From NCBI GenBank assembly GCA_015680685.1, contig MNCI01015029.1, forward strand, positions 380,643-429,174: a DNA stretch of 48,532 nucleotides. Direction: 5' to 3'. Below, in pieces: positions 1 to 10,323 of this stretch; positions within the stretch are counted from its first letter, which is position 1, and every line of letters begins with the position of its first letter. Made by a program: the position numbers and the translations under genes. The notes beneath the pieces are model-generated. The model was not told where the DNA came from. It was given only the letters and a program-made list of their open reading frames with translations, and searched no databases. Source of the DNA: Gnetum montanum. Its lineage: Eukaryota > Streptophyta > Gnetopsida > Gnetales > Gnetaceae.

Positions 1-1101
1 AAAAATGACGCAGGTATGATATAATTTACTATTACTATGATATAATGCTATAAAATCCACTCTATATGTTATATTGTAACTCTTTTCGATTGATTCCAAG
101 GTTTCAGTTTATTTGTTATGTTTGATTATGGAGCATTTGATTTATACAAACTTATCATGCTATCATCATGATCATGTGAGTGTAGGATATGCGATGTTGG
201 AGAGTGGTTAGCCATGATTACTAGGTGACCTTGGCAAATTCCATCATATCCTCTCATAAGCCCAAGCCCTCAGGTATGATGATCCATGGCTATCCTGTGA
301 ACAACAGGGTGAAGTGTGTTCATTTCTACTTGAGAACCCTTAGCCACCCAGGAGACCTGCTATGATGCCACCAATCAAAGGCACATACACGAGGGTTGAA
401 CTGCACCATGGGCAAAGTTTCTAAAAGGACCCTGCTCTTTGGCAGTGCAGCTAATCGGCTAGACTCGTGTTGGAATTCCTGCCTCAAGAATGAAGTACAC
501 CATAAGCAAAGTTTCCTTAAAAAGAAAACAAAACAAAAATGAGGACCGTGTTCATTGGCAGTGTAATAAGTTCTTGAGTGTGATGAGGTCCAACAGCAAT
601 CCTCACCCTAACATCCGTTTCCCCCTTTTAAATTTAAGCTTTTCAAAAAGTGAAAAAGAAAAAAAAAGGTGAAAAAAGAAAAAAAAAACCAAGGATAAAT
701 CTGAAAGTTGTGGCTTACTATGATCTAACGTAAGCTTTTCCTCCTCATTAAGTTTTGTAAGTCACTTGCTCGAAATAGTCTGCATACTTTTACTGTTACC
801 TTGGGAGGATATTGAAAATGAGAGCTTAAGTATATATCTACATATATATATAATTACACATATATATCGATGGATCTTGTTCAAAATACCAATAAATTAG
901 ATTTTAATGGTTGTTTGGATGGCCTATGTCGGTGTCTCTTTTGATTATTTGGTTACTTTGATCATGTTTAGAACATTATAGTTTATTTTCAAGTTTGCAT
1001 TTCTTGTTTTATGCTGTTTTGTTTTCCCCACCATTTGCATTTTTTTTTAAAAAAATTTCTAGTCCTTGCACTTGCATGCAATCTATAGTTTGGGGGCTAA
1101 G
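1..1101 (+). other. 3' untranslated part of a plus-strand LTR retrotransposon
   Basis: No convincing protein-coding frame is visible. The stretch is read as the internal 3' end of an LTR element because it runs into a polypurine tract and then a TG-starting LTR at 1102. It holds purine-rich A runs near 660-690, an AT dinucleotide stretch near 829-872 and a T/A run near 1040. The body of the element would lie left of the window. Assignment to the Athila/Tat group is inferred from the G5-containing tract and the large LTR only. Confidence 0.45.
1089..1101 (+). other. Polypurine tract of the left LTR element
   Basis: The sequence tttgggggctaag directly precedes TGTTGAGG. A G-run abutting a TG-starting repeat is the usual plus-strand priming site of Ty3/gypsy elements. 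Confidence 0.5.
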
Positions 1102-2765
1102 TGTTGAGGCCAACCTCACCCATGCTAAGCATGGGACCTTGATCAATAGTCTCCATGAACGCAGTTGGTCCCAAAATTGCACGTGAGTTTCCTGTGCTGT
1201 ATACAGAGAGGAATCAGTTGCTCTGAGTGAAGTTTAAACTATGAACAAGTAATTATTTACCAAACAATATTATGAACACTGATAAGAATAACTGCGGTAT
1301 ATTTAGTTATGAATGTTTTCATGGTGGTGAGCTTTACACAATTTTTAGTCGGACATAAATTCTAAATATGGCTATTTAAAACAGCTTTACATAATTGTGT
1401 TTTGATAAAGGTTGCAAGGCCCTTCGTACATGCACAAAAAGCAATATGACATGACAGTGATACTTGCCTCCGAAAAATACATGACAAAATAAAAATAAAT
1501 AAAATGAGGACTAACCGCGTGCCTTTTAAAAATAAAATAAACTATAAATCTATGATTGTTTTCCTTGTGATTTTTTTATTTTTAGGTGGCTCGACGTGGT
1601 AAAGGTGGAAGCAATTAGGGTTAGGTTTTGTCCATCCATCCAGAGCCTCCACTGCTATAAAAGAGGAGACCCGACCCTGCTCACATGAGTTTTCGACCAG
1701 GGGGGGTTTCAGGATATCCTCCGCCGCTGTCCGGGCAGCCATCTGCTCGTCTGCCGCCGGCGCCGCCATCTGTTCATCCTTTGCCACTAGATCAGCGTAG
1801 TCCTGAGCACGCAGATCCGACCCTTCCCTGTAGCTGCACCAGAAGAAGAAGCACCCACGGTTTCCTGTTTTGTCCGCGTAGATCCGGCCCTCCTGCAGCG
1901 CCATCTGTTCTGTCCTCCGCCCGTCGCTGCGCATTCTTCTCTACCCCGACCGCACGTGAAATAACGACATCTCTCTATCTTCCTCCCTATAGCCACCGCT
2001 CTTCCAGCCGCTGCCGCCCAAGCCCACGTGATTCCTATTTCCGTTCTCCATCACGCAAGCCCTAGCAGAGCTCCGATCTCTGCCATCCTCCGTGAAGAAT
2101 TTGTCCATTCGTTCCTCCAAAGTCGCTGCAACAACGGAAGAATCCACGCTGTAGCTCGTGCACGACAATGACAAACTGGTTCCCGGAACTTCAAATATTC
2201 ACCCCAGGTCTCTCTCTAGCTCGCGCCTCTTGCTGCTGTTTCCTCACCGCCGCCACTGGTTTTCTCCACCCACCGTTGCGCATCCTTCTCTTGTAGTAGC
2301 ACGTGCACTTGCATTTCTACCAGCTCGAGTGCTTGCATTCCCCGTGGCATCAGCGGCTTGCAGTCTTCTTCCCACGGTTGCACACAGACCCTGCCCAGCT
2401 GCAACACATAGACCCTCGCCCTACCGCTACGCCCAGGATGACTTCTACCCCGCGCTGGATCCCGGTCCTCATCCACAACTGCTTCAGCAACAGCAGGACA
2501 TATGAAATTTGACTTTTGAATTATTTATCATTTTATAACTGCATAAACTATTTTAAGTTTCCAAAATATTAAATTAAATTGAAGCATTAAATCAAATTTA
2601 AGCTTTTATTTTGATATTTTTTTAAATATTATTGTTCTGTCACATAGCCCTTTCCAGCTGAGACTATTCCCGGGTTTCCGTACCCATACGGGAGGCGCCC
2701 TAGGCAATTGTCTCCTCAAACGAGTTTTCACAGGTGTTGGCGGCGTGTCCAAAATTTACGCATCA
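1102..2765 (+). repeat. LTR (1.66 kb) of a Ty3/gypsy element
   Basis: It begins TGTTGAGG straight after the polypurine tract and is judged to end at ...CGCATCA. A TATA box (TATAAAAG) lies at 1656-1663. Downstream, a strikingly GC- and CpG-rich block (about 1680-2470) contrasts with the AT-rich surroundings. A perfect 5-bp hairpin (CCGTA-CCCA-TACGG) is at 2678-2691. The second LTR is outside the window, so the 3' boundary and target duplication cannot be confirmed. Open frames inside the GC-rich block look compositional and match no family I know. Confidence 0.55.
1656..1663 (+). promoter_or_regulatory. TATA box of the left LTR
   Basis: TATAAAAG lies about 555 bp into the LTR, just upstream of the change to GC-rich sequence. 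This fits a U3/R promoter. Confidence 0.5.
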
Positions 2766-4038
2766 ATACTATTATAGCTTCAACTTAAGATTTCACTTTT
2801 ATTATTTAATTATTTTAACACTAAATCACCTATTAGGCTATTACATTACAATATTTTTTCTTTAAATCTTATTCATGCTTACTGGTACTACTGCTACTAC
2901 TCCAGTTAAACTATTAAAAGATGAATTCAATGACAAGGTATAGAAGACCGCATGCGGTTCAATCTGCTTAATTACAGACAAATCATTTACAATTCTATAA
3001 CAGTAACCAAGAACAGTGTATGTTTTCATAAAGGTATGAATTTTACGTGTAGGCCATCCCCATACAAAGCATACACCGTTTTATAATGGTTTGGCTTTTC
3101 CTTGGGTAACACGGTTATTTGCCTTACTGTTATGTAATCAATATGTAGGCCATAAGGAATTCATAGAAACCTTGGGATGGTTTTTAAAAATCCAACAACT
3201 CTATCATTAATCAATTCATGTTCTGTAATAATTCCATCACTTCAAAAATTCAACAGTTTCCTAAATGGGTGACCCTCAATGGCAAGAATCCTCGTAAAGG
3301 CGTTGGAGTTGGCTAGTCCGCAAATAATGGGTCAAATAGTCGGTCAAAGAGTTAGATTTAAATAATTTAAAATAATTATAAATATAGTTAAATATACAAA
3401 AATTCATGACCAAGCAGTTGATTAAAATAGGTTGGGTTAAATAGCTGGTAACTATGTAACAAGTATCATGGCCAACAAAACCTTAAAGTGGCACATACAC
3501 AAACTCTGCAAAACCTCCAAATAGGTAAATTTGATTGAGCAAATGCATATTAAATAATTTATTGAAAAAATTCAATAAATTGGTAGTTAATTGCTCTACA
3601 ACAAAATGAGATTCATTAAGGATGAATGTTTAATTATTGTGCAAAAACTATTTAACTAAATCACAAGTTAAGAAAAGCTCTAAAAACAAATTGAACTATT
3701 TCAAACCAATATATGGTAATGTATAAGACACAATTTTATATCTTCTCATACATATTTTTAGTTCTAAAACATTGTTACTTTTTGCAAGAAAAAAGAACAT
3801 AGAAACATATACTCCTATTTAGAAAAGAACTGAAAATATTAAATCCATACAACATTGTATTTTGGATTGCTAAAACTAGCATATGTTCTATGCTTTTTCA
3901 TTGTTTTTTTTTACTTTGATAAACAGTATCATTAGGATTTTTTAATCCTTGCTCATCATGTGATTCTAAATAAATATCAAAAGGACCTCTAACTTGCTCT
4001 TGCACATGTGAAGTAGATGCATCCACCTCATTCAAATC
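2766..4038. other. AT-rich interval; probable hAT 3' flank
   Basis: No gene was recognised. The part from about 3290 leads without interruption into the hAT transposase at 4039, so the hAT 3' terminal region probably lies here. No terminal inverted repeat could be fixed by eye. The segment 2941-3220 has a less AT-biased, coding-like texture on the minus strand, but it is full of stops and was not assigned. Confidence 0.3.
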
Positions 4039-6312
4039 TTAACATTCATTTTCATGATGAATTGCCTGAGATGACATTGGTCTCACTACAGGTAATGCAT
4101 TTACAAGATCTTGGCATCGAGTAAACATTGTAGAAAGAGGCATGTCATCAAGGAATTCATCTAGATCATTTGAAGGATCAACTACAACTCCATCATTATC
4201 AGTAACAAGTTCATTACCAACCCACTCTATAGTAGGCAAAGAGGGATGAATATCATCTATATCCAAGTCATCCTAATTAATTGTTCCTAGCTCTTTCAAA
4301 GAAGTTTTTAAGTTGTAATGTACATACACTAAATCATTTAGCCGTTGAGATGTCAACCTGCCATGCTTTTTAGAGTGTATATGTTCAAATACACGCCAAT
4401 TTCGCTCACATGCTGAAAAACATAAAAACATAAAAACATATAAGAATAAATTTTTTAAAATTTAAAAATAACCAAATTGAAAATAAAATTAAAATATAAC
4501 TTACCTATTGCACTGCATGGTTGAGAAACAATGCACATGGTAAGATTTTGCAGTTCTAATGTATCTATTCCAAAGTTACTCCACCATTGTACTATACAAA
4601 AGGAAAATTTAAAAACTTAAATTAGTATTTTGCGAGTGCCATATCAAAATTCCTAATTTAACATACAATTTTGAATTACTTGGTGTCAATGAATTTCTTG
4701 ACTTGTCTACAAGTTCTCTACTAAATTGGCTTCCTATCTTTGTTTTGTACTTCTCAAGTTGGAGCATTATTGCTATGCTTGTATCAATATCAGGGACAAC
4801 TTTGTCTAGTAACTTTTGCAAATCATCTTTTAATTCATAATCTTCTTTCTTATCAAGAAGGTTTCCAAATCCAAATAAGGATTAAGAATGTGTGTAGCAA
4901 AATGCAAAGGATTGTGAAGTTGATACCATCTACAAATCAATAGTTAATCATAAAATATTAAAATATGATTTTAAAATAATTAAAAATAAAATGTGTATCA
5001 TGATATAAGTAGATGACCTTTCATGAATTATCTCTAAAATTTTTGAATACCTAGGCTCTAATTTATTTCCTTTCAAATAAGATAGAATAACTAACTTTGC
5101 TCTATCCATAGCCTCATAGATATAAGCCATTGCAGGTTTATCTCCATCGACAATTTGAAGAACTTTCACCAATGGCCTAACAACCTAATCATGCATAATA
5201 AATTTAGGGTAAAAATAAAAATTTAAATACATGAAAATCATAAATATTCAATAAAAACTTTGAATACTATACCTCTATTGTAACATTTGCCTCATACCAA
5301 AATTTTCCTGGTGCTTCAACTATGTCATAAACAATAGAAGTTACAACATTTGCCTCATTCAACTTTCGAAAGACTTCAAAAGTTTTATCAAATCTACATG
5401 TTGAGCAATCAAATGTACACATCAAAGCACATCTATGTTCAATTATGCTTTCCAATAATATGAAATTAGGAGCAAAACGAGTTGTCCCTTGTCACAATAT
5501 TTCTTTTCCATTTGAAAACTTGAGAAAGTGATCATGTAAAAGGTGATGACCATAAATAAATTTTGATATAAATTTTTCTTTTTGTATCACCTGAAATTTA
5601 GTAAATAGCATAATAATATTTAAAATGTGTAAAACACATCTAACAAAGAGTTAAACAATTAAAGAAACCAAATATTTACCTTAGACACCCATGGCAATTT
5701 AGTAACCAAATCTTCTAACAAAAGATCAATGCAATGTGCAGCACATGGCGTCCAATAAATGTGTTTATATTTACTCATTAATAGTACTCCTGCTGATTTG
5801 AAGGCACTAGCATTATCAGTGATAACCTAAAGAAAATAAAAGTTTCAAATTAAATAATAGAAATGTATACCAATACAAATAAATCTAAAAATTAGAAATA
5901 CATTAATATTGATAGTTTTTTACCTGGACTACCTTTGTAGGTCCAACCTCTTCTATAGCATTTTTTAAAACCTCATACAAATATTCATGGTTCTTCACTT
6001 TTCCAGATTCATTGATGGACTTCAAAAATATAGTACCATTTGTTGATCCCACCATGATATTCAAAAGAGTCCTATTTCTTTGATCTGTCCAACCATCACA
6101 CATGATGCTACAACCAAACTTATCCTAAGCTTGCTTTTTCTCTTCTATCATTCTAGCAATATCATCTTTACATTCTTGTAAAAAGGATGTTCTCACGCAA
6201 TGATATGAAGGTGAACTATAGTTTCTAGGTCCACACTCTGTAATCATCTCACATGCATGTTGAAACAAAGGACTGTTAAATATGTGCAATGGCAACCCAT
6301 GAGCATAAAACA
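4039..6312 (-). pseudogene. hAT transposase, central and C-terminal exons
   Basis: hAT transposases cut and paste DNA in the nucleus. Reading leftwards, exons bounded mostly by GT/AG sites can be traced at 6312-5924, 5826-5680, 5590-5273, 5184-5018, 4929-about 4600, 4591-4505 and 4412-4039. The first carries the DUF659 hallmark CDGWTDQRNRTLLN. The next has DNASAFKSAG and CAAHCIDLLLEDL. The last two carry the hAT dimerisation region, with WWSNFGIDT and then CERNWRVFEHIHSKKH. In-frame stops at 6125-6127 and near 5505, plus disrupted frame around 4620-4860, make it inactive. The order and spacing of motifs fit the plant hAT family well. The upstream exon is 24 kb away at 30648-31260. Confidence 0.82.
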
Positions 6313-7187
6313 CTAGCAAGCAATAAGTACAATCCATATTAGTATAGTACCATATAAAAAAAAATTTTGTTAAAAAGCAAAGAAAACTAAATTTTTAGTT
6401 AACATATTTTTAATTTTTATAAAAATAAGTTAAACATTAAAATTTTCTAAGATACGTGTTGATGAGTGGAGAGGTACCCCTACACTCAACCATATGAATA
6501 TGAGCGTTTTCACGTGCGATCTGATCAAACTCCCTAGACAGACTAGTTGTGGCACCTAGATAGTTAACCTTAGGTCGTAGTTCACTGTCTTCCCACCTAG
6601 ACTAGTATTATATTTGTCACATATGGTTTAGTCTAGAGTGAGGTCTATGATGGGTTCCTAATCTAATGCTACTCCTAAAGGCAATGGAAAGTAAGATTAA
6701 CTAAGCTAGGAGGAAAAGGGTAAGAGAATCTAATCTAGCCTAAGTGCTATGAGCATCCGTTCCTTGATTATCCATACACATCTTGGACTTCGTGCATGAC
6801 TACCACTAGGATTACCAAGCACAGATCCTAGGTACACTACTAGGTTACCAAGTAGTCACACTTAAATGCTCGTAATCAAGTCGTACTAATTTCGCGTTAC
6901 TAGGAGATAAGGATGAGAGAGTATTAACTAGGAAAGTAGTAAATAATAATAACAATTAAATAATTAAATAATTAAACTAAGTGAATGTTGCAATGATTAA
7001 GTAATCTCAATCTTTATTTCTGGTCATGTACGTGTCCAAGTACATCACACTCGAATAAAGGATGTCATACAATTACAATCACCACACTGTGAGCAGACAC
7101 TGAAAAATATTCTCTCTGGAAGGGAAAAACTGCCATAGCTTTGCTAAGGAAAAAGACAAGATGCCTACAATTGGAAATTCCACTTTT

Positions 7188-7195
7188 TATTTATA
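7188..7195 (-). promoter_or_regulatory. TATA box of the E2 3' LTR
   Basis: TATAAATA on the minus strand lies just 3' of the GATATC array. The same arrangement recurs at 30484-30491, 37591-37598 and 42576-42583 in related LTRs. Confidence 0.55.
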
Positions 7196-7210
7196 GACAT
7201 TTCGGGCCGT

Positions 7211-7289
7211 GATATCGCGTACATGATATCGATTACGCGATATCAAAGCCCATGGGATATCACGGGTGTGATATCACAACAACGATATC
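7211..7289. repeat. GATATC palindrome array in the E2 LTR
   Basis: Six GATATC hexamers are spaced 14, 14, 17, 14 and 14 bp apart, immediately upstream (minus strand) of the TATA box. Several have flanking CG pairs that extend the palindrome. Confidence 0.75.
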
Positions 7290-7315
7290 ACAACCACCAA
7301 ATTGATGACTCATCA

Positions 7316-7328
7316 TACCCCCATGACT
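7316..7328 (-). other. E2 polypurine tract
   Basis: On the minus strand AGTCATGGGGGTA abuts the LTR start TGATGAG. The same tract abuts the LTRs at 42685 and 37682. Confidence 0.7.
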
Positions 7329-7499
7329 AAATGAAAACTTGTTCTTGAGTTACAGAGAGAACAAGCTCCACTGATTACATAGTGGATAGGTATGGGATTA
7401 TTGACTAATTAGAATGGATTCATGCCGTAGTGTGAAGTCAGAACAAAATTGAGACACAGCACAAAAGAAAATCCTATGATTATAAAATGGTGGAACTCA

Positions 7500-8264
7500 T
7501 GTAGTTCTTGGTCGTGGTGGCTCCTCCATTGGTGTCTTTCCATTTTCTTGTGCTCCAGGTCTTAGAATTTTATGGGATCAAAGTATGGCCTAGAGTTTCT
7601 TCTTTTGTAAGGCCTTGAGTGCCTTAGCATATGTGTAAGTTTTTTCTTGTGCCATAGAGGCATCCCAATCAGCCTTCTCTTTTTCTTTTGCCACCCTTTT
7701 ATTCTCTGTCAATATTTTTATAAGTTGCTTGGTTCTGAAAGTGTCTAGCTGGTTCTAAGCAACCTCTGGCCCTATATTCGGAAGGTTTAATACTTCCAAA
7801 ATGGATTGAACAAAGAAGTCAACAGTCACACCACAATTTTTAACCGTGGTGCCTTCTTCTTTATTGTGCAAAAAATGGTACATTTTCCCTAAGTACTAGG
7901 CATCGGTTTCAGAGAGGGTAGGGAATAATGGGGATCCTTTGAGGTGATCCCTAATGGCCTCCAGAGCAAATTCTACGAAAGGTCCAAAGTTTAATTCCTT
8001 GATCACTATAGTGAATATGGACCTTTCACAGATGGTCTGAACACAATCCCAGGTCAGCGTGACATACCGTCCCTATTCAGATGCTACAGCAACTCCTCCT
8101 TTCACTTGCCTTGATTGTACAGTAGTAGGGTCTTCTTGATGGATGCCAAATGATTGCTCCTTTTGTTCTACATGTTGTCTGGTAGGACCTTGTCCTCCAC
8201 CTCTCTAAGCTCATTTGCTTCCACCTTGGGTAGCACCTTCTTATTGTTCGTGTTTCGGGGCCAT
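7500..8264 (-). pseudogene. E2 accessory ORF, internally deleted
   Basis: The minus-strand frame starts MAPKHEQ at 8264 and ends near the motif MEEPP at about 7540. It has several stops. It is collinear at both ends with the much longer E3 accessory ORF (37815-40594): both share FGIHQE/FSIHQE, a segment with NFGPF, and a C-terminal MEEPP. About 2 kb of the E3 middle is missing here. The role of the family is unknown. The location just 5' of the polypurine tract is where plant Ty3/gypsy elements often carry extra ORFs. Confidence 0.55.
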
Positions 8265-8713
8265 CTGCAATCACACAGGACCAATCATTAGTAAAGTTGT
8301 TACCAAAGTTAGGTTATACCTTACTGCTTGCCTTAATAGATTTACTTTATTTCTGTGTGATGTTAATTATTGGAAGAACATGTCCCCAAAATATTATAAT
8401 GTTGAGTCCTCTTTGCTTAGGTGGTTTCTAAATTTAATTTTCTGGTATAGTTAAGGGGATGAAATTGTTTTTGACACATTATATTCTTAATTTTACAACT
8501 AATTACCCGTAAATATGTCCTTTGGACGATGATGAATTTCAAAAAATTTATGTGCTATTCAGTGTATGCCCCTCCCACACAACTAAGCTGAACACTCTGG
8601 GGTCAAGTAGGTTCAGATGGAATCAAAATCAGAGTACCAGCAAGAGAGATATAGGTATAAAAGCAAGGGTCTCACACTCGCAAGTCCTAAAGAAAAAATT
8701 CAAAAAACTCCCC
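8265..8713. other. E2 non-coding spacer, left of the Tat insertion
   Basis: No coding frame is supported. The segment at 8570-8713 resembles 40906-41060 of E3 (a block reading roughly 'actaag.tgaacactctggg.tca'). This shows it is E2 sequence rather than part of the Tat element. Confidence 0.5.
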
Positions 8714-8718
8714 TGCAT
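8714..8718. repeat. Left target-site duplication of the Tat element
   Basis: The 5-mer tgcat precedes the LTR, and cgcat follows the right LTR at 26231-26235. They match at 4 of 5 positions, and the difference is a C/T transition at a CpG. Confidence 0.7.
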
Positions 8719-8865
8719 TGAAACACCACAAAATTCCGAGCTTGGCACTTCTCTAGCAAGAAGCAGGTCCCGGCGACCCACGAACAACCACGGCTACATT
8801 TGATGCCACACACTGCAACTTTGGCGATCAAAATGCTTAATTTTCACTAAGTATGCAGTACCAGC

Positions 8866-9191
8866 GTATACGCCCGACATCCATGGTGTATACGCCCAGC
8901 ACATCCAACGTATACGCCCAACGTATATATCCAACTTACACGCTGACGTACACACTTCACATGTACGCTCGACAGGTACGACAAATGTTTACGCCCGACA
9001 TGGAGTCTCCAAAGACAGAATGAAGACAGCACCGAAGAGCAAGAATTAAAGCAAGTCGGCAACCATTGACGTATACGCCCAGCCATTGTTGGTGTATACG
9101 CCCAGCATCCACAGCATCTACATCCAGCACATCCAGCGTATACGCCCAAAGTCTATGCCCACCTGATACCGCGTATACGCTTAGCGTATAT
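8866..9191 (+). repeat. GTATAC/GCGTATACGC palindrome cluster in the Tat U3
   Basis: GTATAC occurs at 8866, 8888, 8910, 9071, 9094, 9138 and 9173, with GTATAT variants at 8923 and 9186. Most copies are followed by GCCCA. Spacing is irregular, with 22-23-bp steps in places. The right LTR has the same cluster with CpG-to-TpG erosion. Confidence 0.75.
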
Positions 9192-9285
9192 GCTCAGCAC
9201 ATGTAATATATTGTATATTTGTAAACTTTGTGCACCCGGTCAACGTGCCACATGTCTCCCAACCTGAGTCTAGCGTAACAATCGA

Positions 9286-9294
9286 TATAAAAAC
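9286..9294 (+). promoter_or_regulatory. TATA box of the Tat 5' LTR
   Basis: TATAAAAAC lies 567 bp into the LTR. The right LTR has the identical word at the identical offset (25670-25678). Confidence 0.65.
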
Positions 9295-9851
9295 CCCACT
9301 TTTCCACTTGCATGAGGACGGCTGGCAAAAATCCCAGAGCAGACCAGAGAACATTTACGCTGTGCACCAGAGCTAAAAACCCTTTTACGCTGGACAGTCC
9401 TGTATGCTGGGCACACAGTCTCTATGCTCCGCCTACAGTGCGAACTAGCCGAGTCATCCCTACATCCACCGGGGCTTTTCATCCGCCTTGTGTTCCATCA
9501 CAATTGTGTTAGACCGGTGCACTGTACTTTCATTCTGTAATATCATTGTTTACAGTTTACGATAATTTCTTCCATGTGTTCTGTTTACGCTCGCTCTGTT
9601 CGCACCTGTTATGTTTTTTATGCTCTCGTTTACGCCCATTACGCCATTTACGTATAACCTAGTGTATAACACTTCGGTATACGTTCGGTGAAATCCTTGT
9701 CTGATCTGCGTGCGGGTCACCCAAGGTACTCTACCTTCGTGCATTCCAGCTCGCCCTCAGGCAAAGGTAGGGTCTTCTGTGCGTGCCCTGCAGTCCCACA
9801 GTCTCTATTTCCTTCCAGCCGGAGACCGACGATTTTAGGTGGTACAGAAAT

Positions 9852-9868
9852 TGGTGCTAGAAGGAGGG
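9852..9868 (+). other. Tat primer-binding site
   Basis: TGGTGCTAGAAGGAGGG starts 5 bp after the LTR end. The leading TGG pairs with a tRNA CCA tail. It partly resembles the complement of tRNA-Leu 3' ends, but the tRNA was not identified with confidence. Confidence 0.6.
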
Positions 9869-10323
9869 CATCCTAAACACCTTACTCGCAAACTTCCCAG
9901 CATTTACGTTGTTGAGCGTATACGCCACTGACCACACTCCACTTCCTATTGAAACCCTCCTAGTGTCTACGTATCCTGGTCTGAAAACTCAGCCTGCAAA
10001 CTATCCAGCGTCTATGTTGTTCAGTATTTATGCTATCCCTGTTAAAACTTAGCTAGAGAACCATACACTACATTCTCTACATTGTGTCTTATTTTACGCT
10101 GTACTCTGTTTTATGCTATGCCTCGTTTTACGCTTCTTTTAGGCTCTATCCTATTTTACGCTGCACCCCGGAGCTGTATACGCTGCCTTGCGTATACGCT
10201 GCACTTCTTATGTTGTATATGCTATCTACGCTAACGTTATACGTTGAACGTTGAAGCATATATGCTGCACTTTGCCACATAGTTTACGCTATACTAAGTA
10301 TACTAATTTTGCTCCTCTATCCC
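9869..10323 (+). other. Tat leader rich in TACGC words
   Basis: This is the untranslated leader between PBS and gag. It is crowded with TTTACGCTG and GTATACGC words (for example near 9917, 10175 and 10189), continuing the LTR motif cluster. No coding frame is supported. Confidence 0.5.

Larger units (their letters stand above)
6460..7315 (-). repeat. E2 3' LTR
   Basis: This 856-bp repeat starts tgatgagtgg and ends catca in plus-strand reading. It is homologous to 29762-30646, with shared blocks such as actagttgtggcacctagat. A minus-strand TATAAATA is at 7188-7195. Six GATATC hexamers follow at 7211, 7225, 7239, 7256, 7270 and 7284, mostly 14 bp apart. Confidence 0.85.
8719..9846 (+). repeat. 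Tat 5' LTR
   Basis: It runs from TGAAACACC to GGTACA, 1128 bp, and matches 25103-26230 along its length. The TATA box is at 9286-9294. Upstream of it lie seven GTATAC hexamers, mostly within the 10-mer GCGTATACGC or close variants. Downstream, TTTACGCT-like words recur. Confidence 0.93.

Noticed and set aside
829-872. TATATA-rich stretch as a possible promoter
   Set aside because: It is a simple AT repeat with no associated gene, and the LTR TATA box at 1656 is better placed.
1542-2512. Overlapping open frames on both strands (up to 130 codons) in the GC-rich LTR block
   Set aside because: GC-rich sequence has few stops by chance. The frames are low-complexity and overlap each other on both strands, and the block lies inside an LTR.
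8866-9191. Repeated GTATACGCCCA words as a CRISPR-like array
   Set aside because: Spacing is irregular, words are short and degenerate, and they lie within an LTR of a plant retrotransposon.
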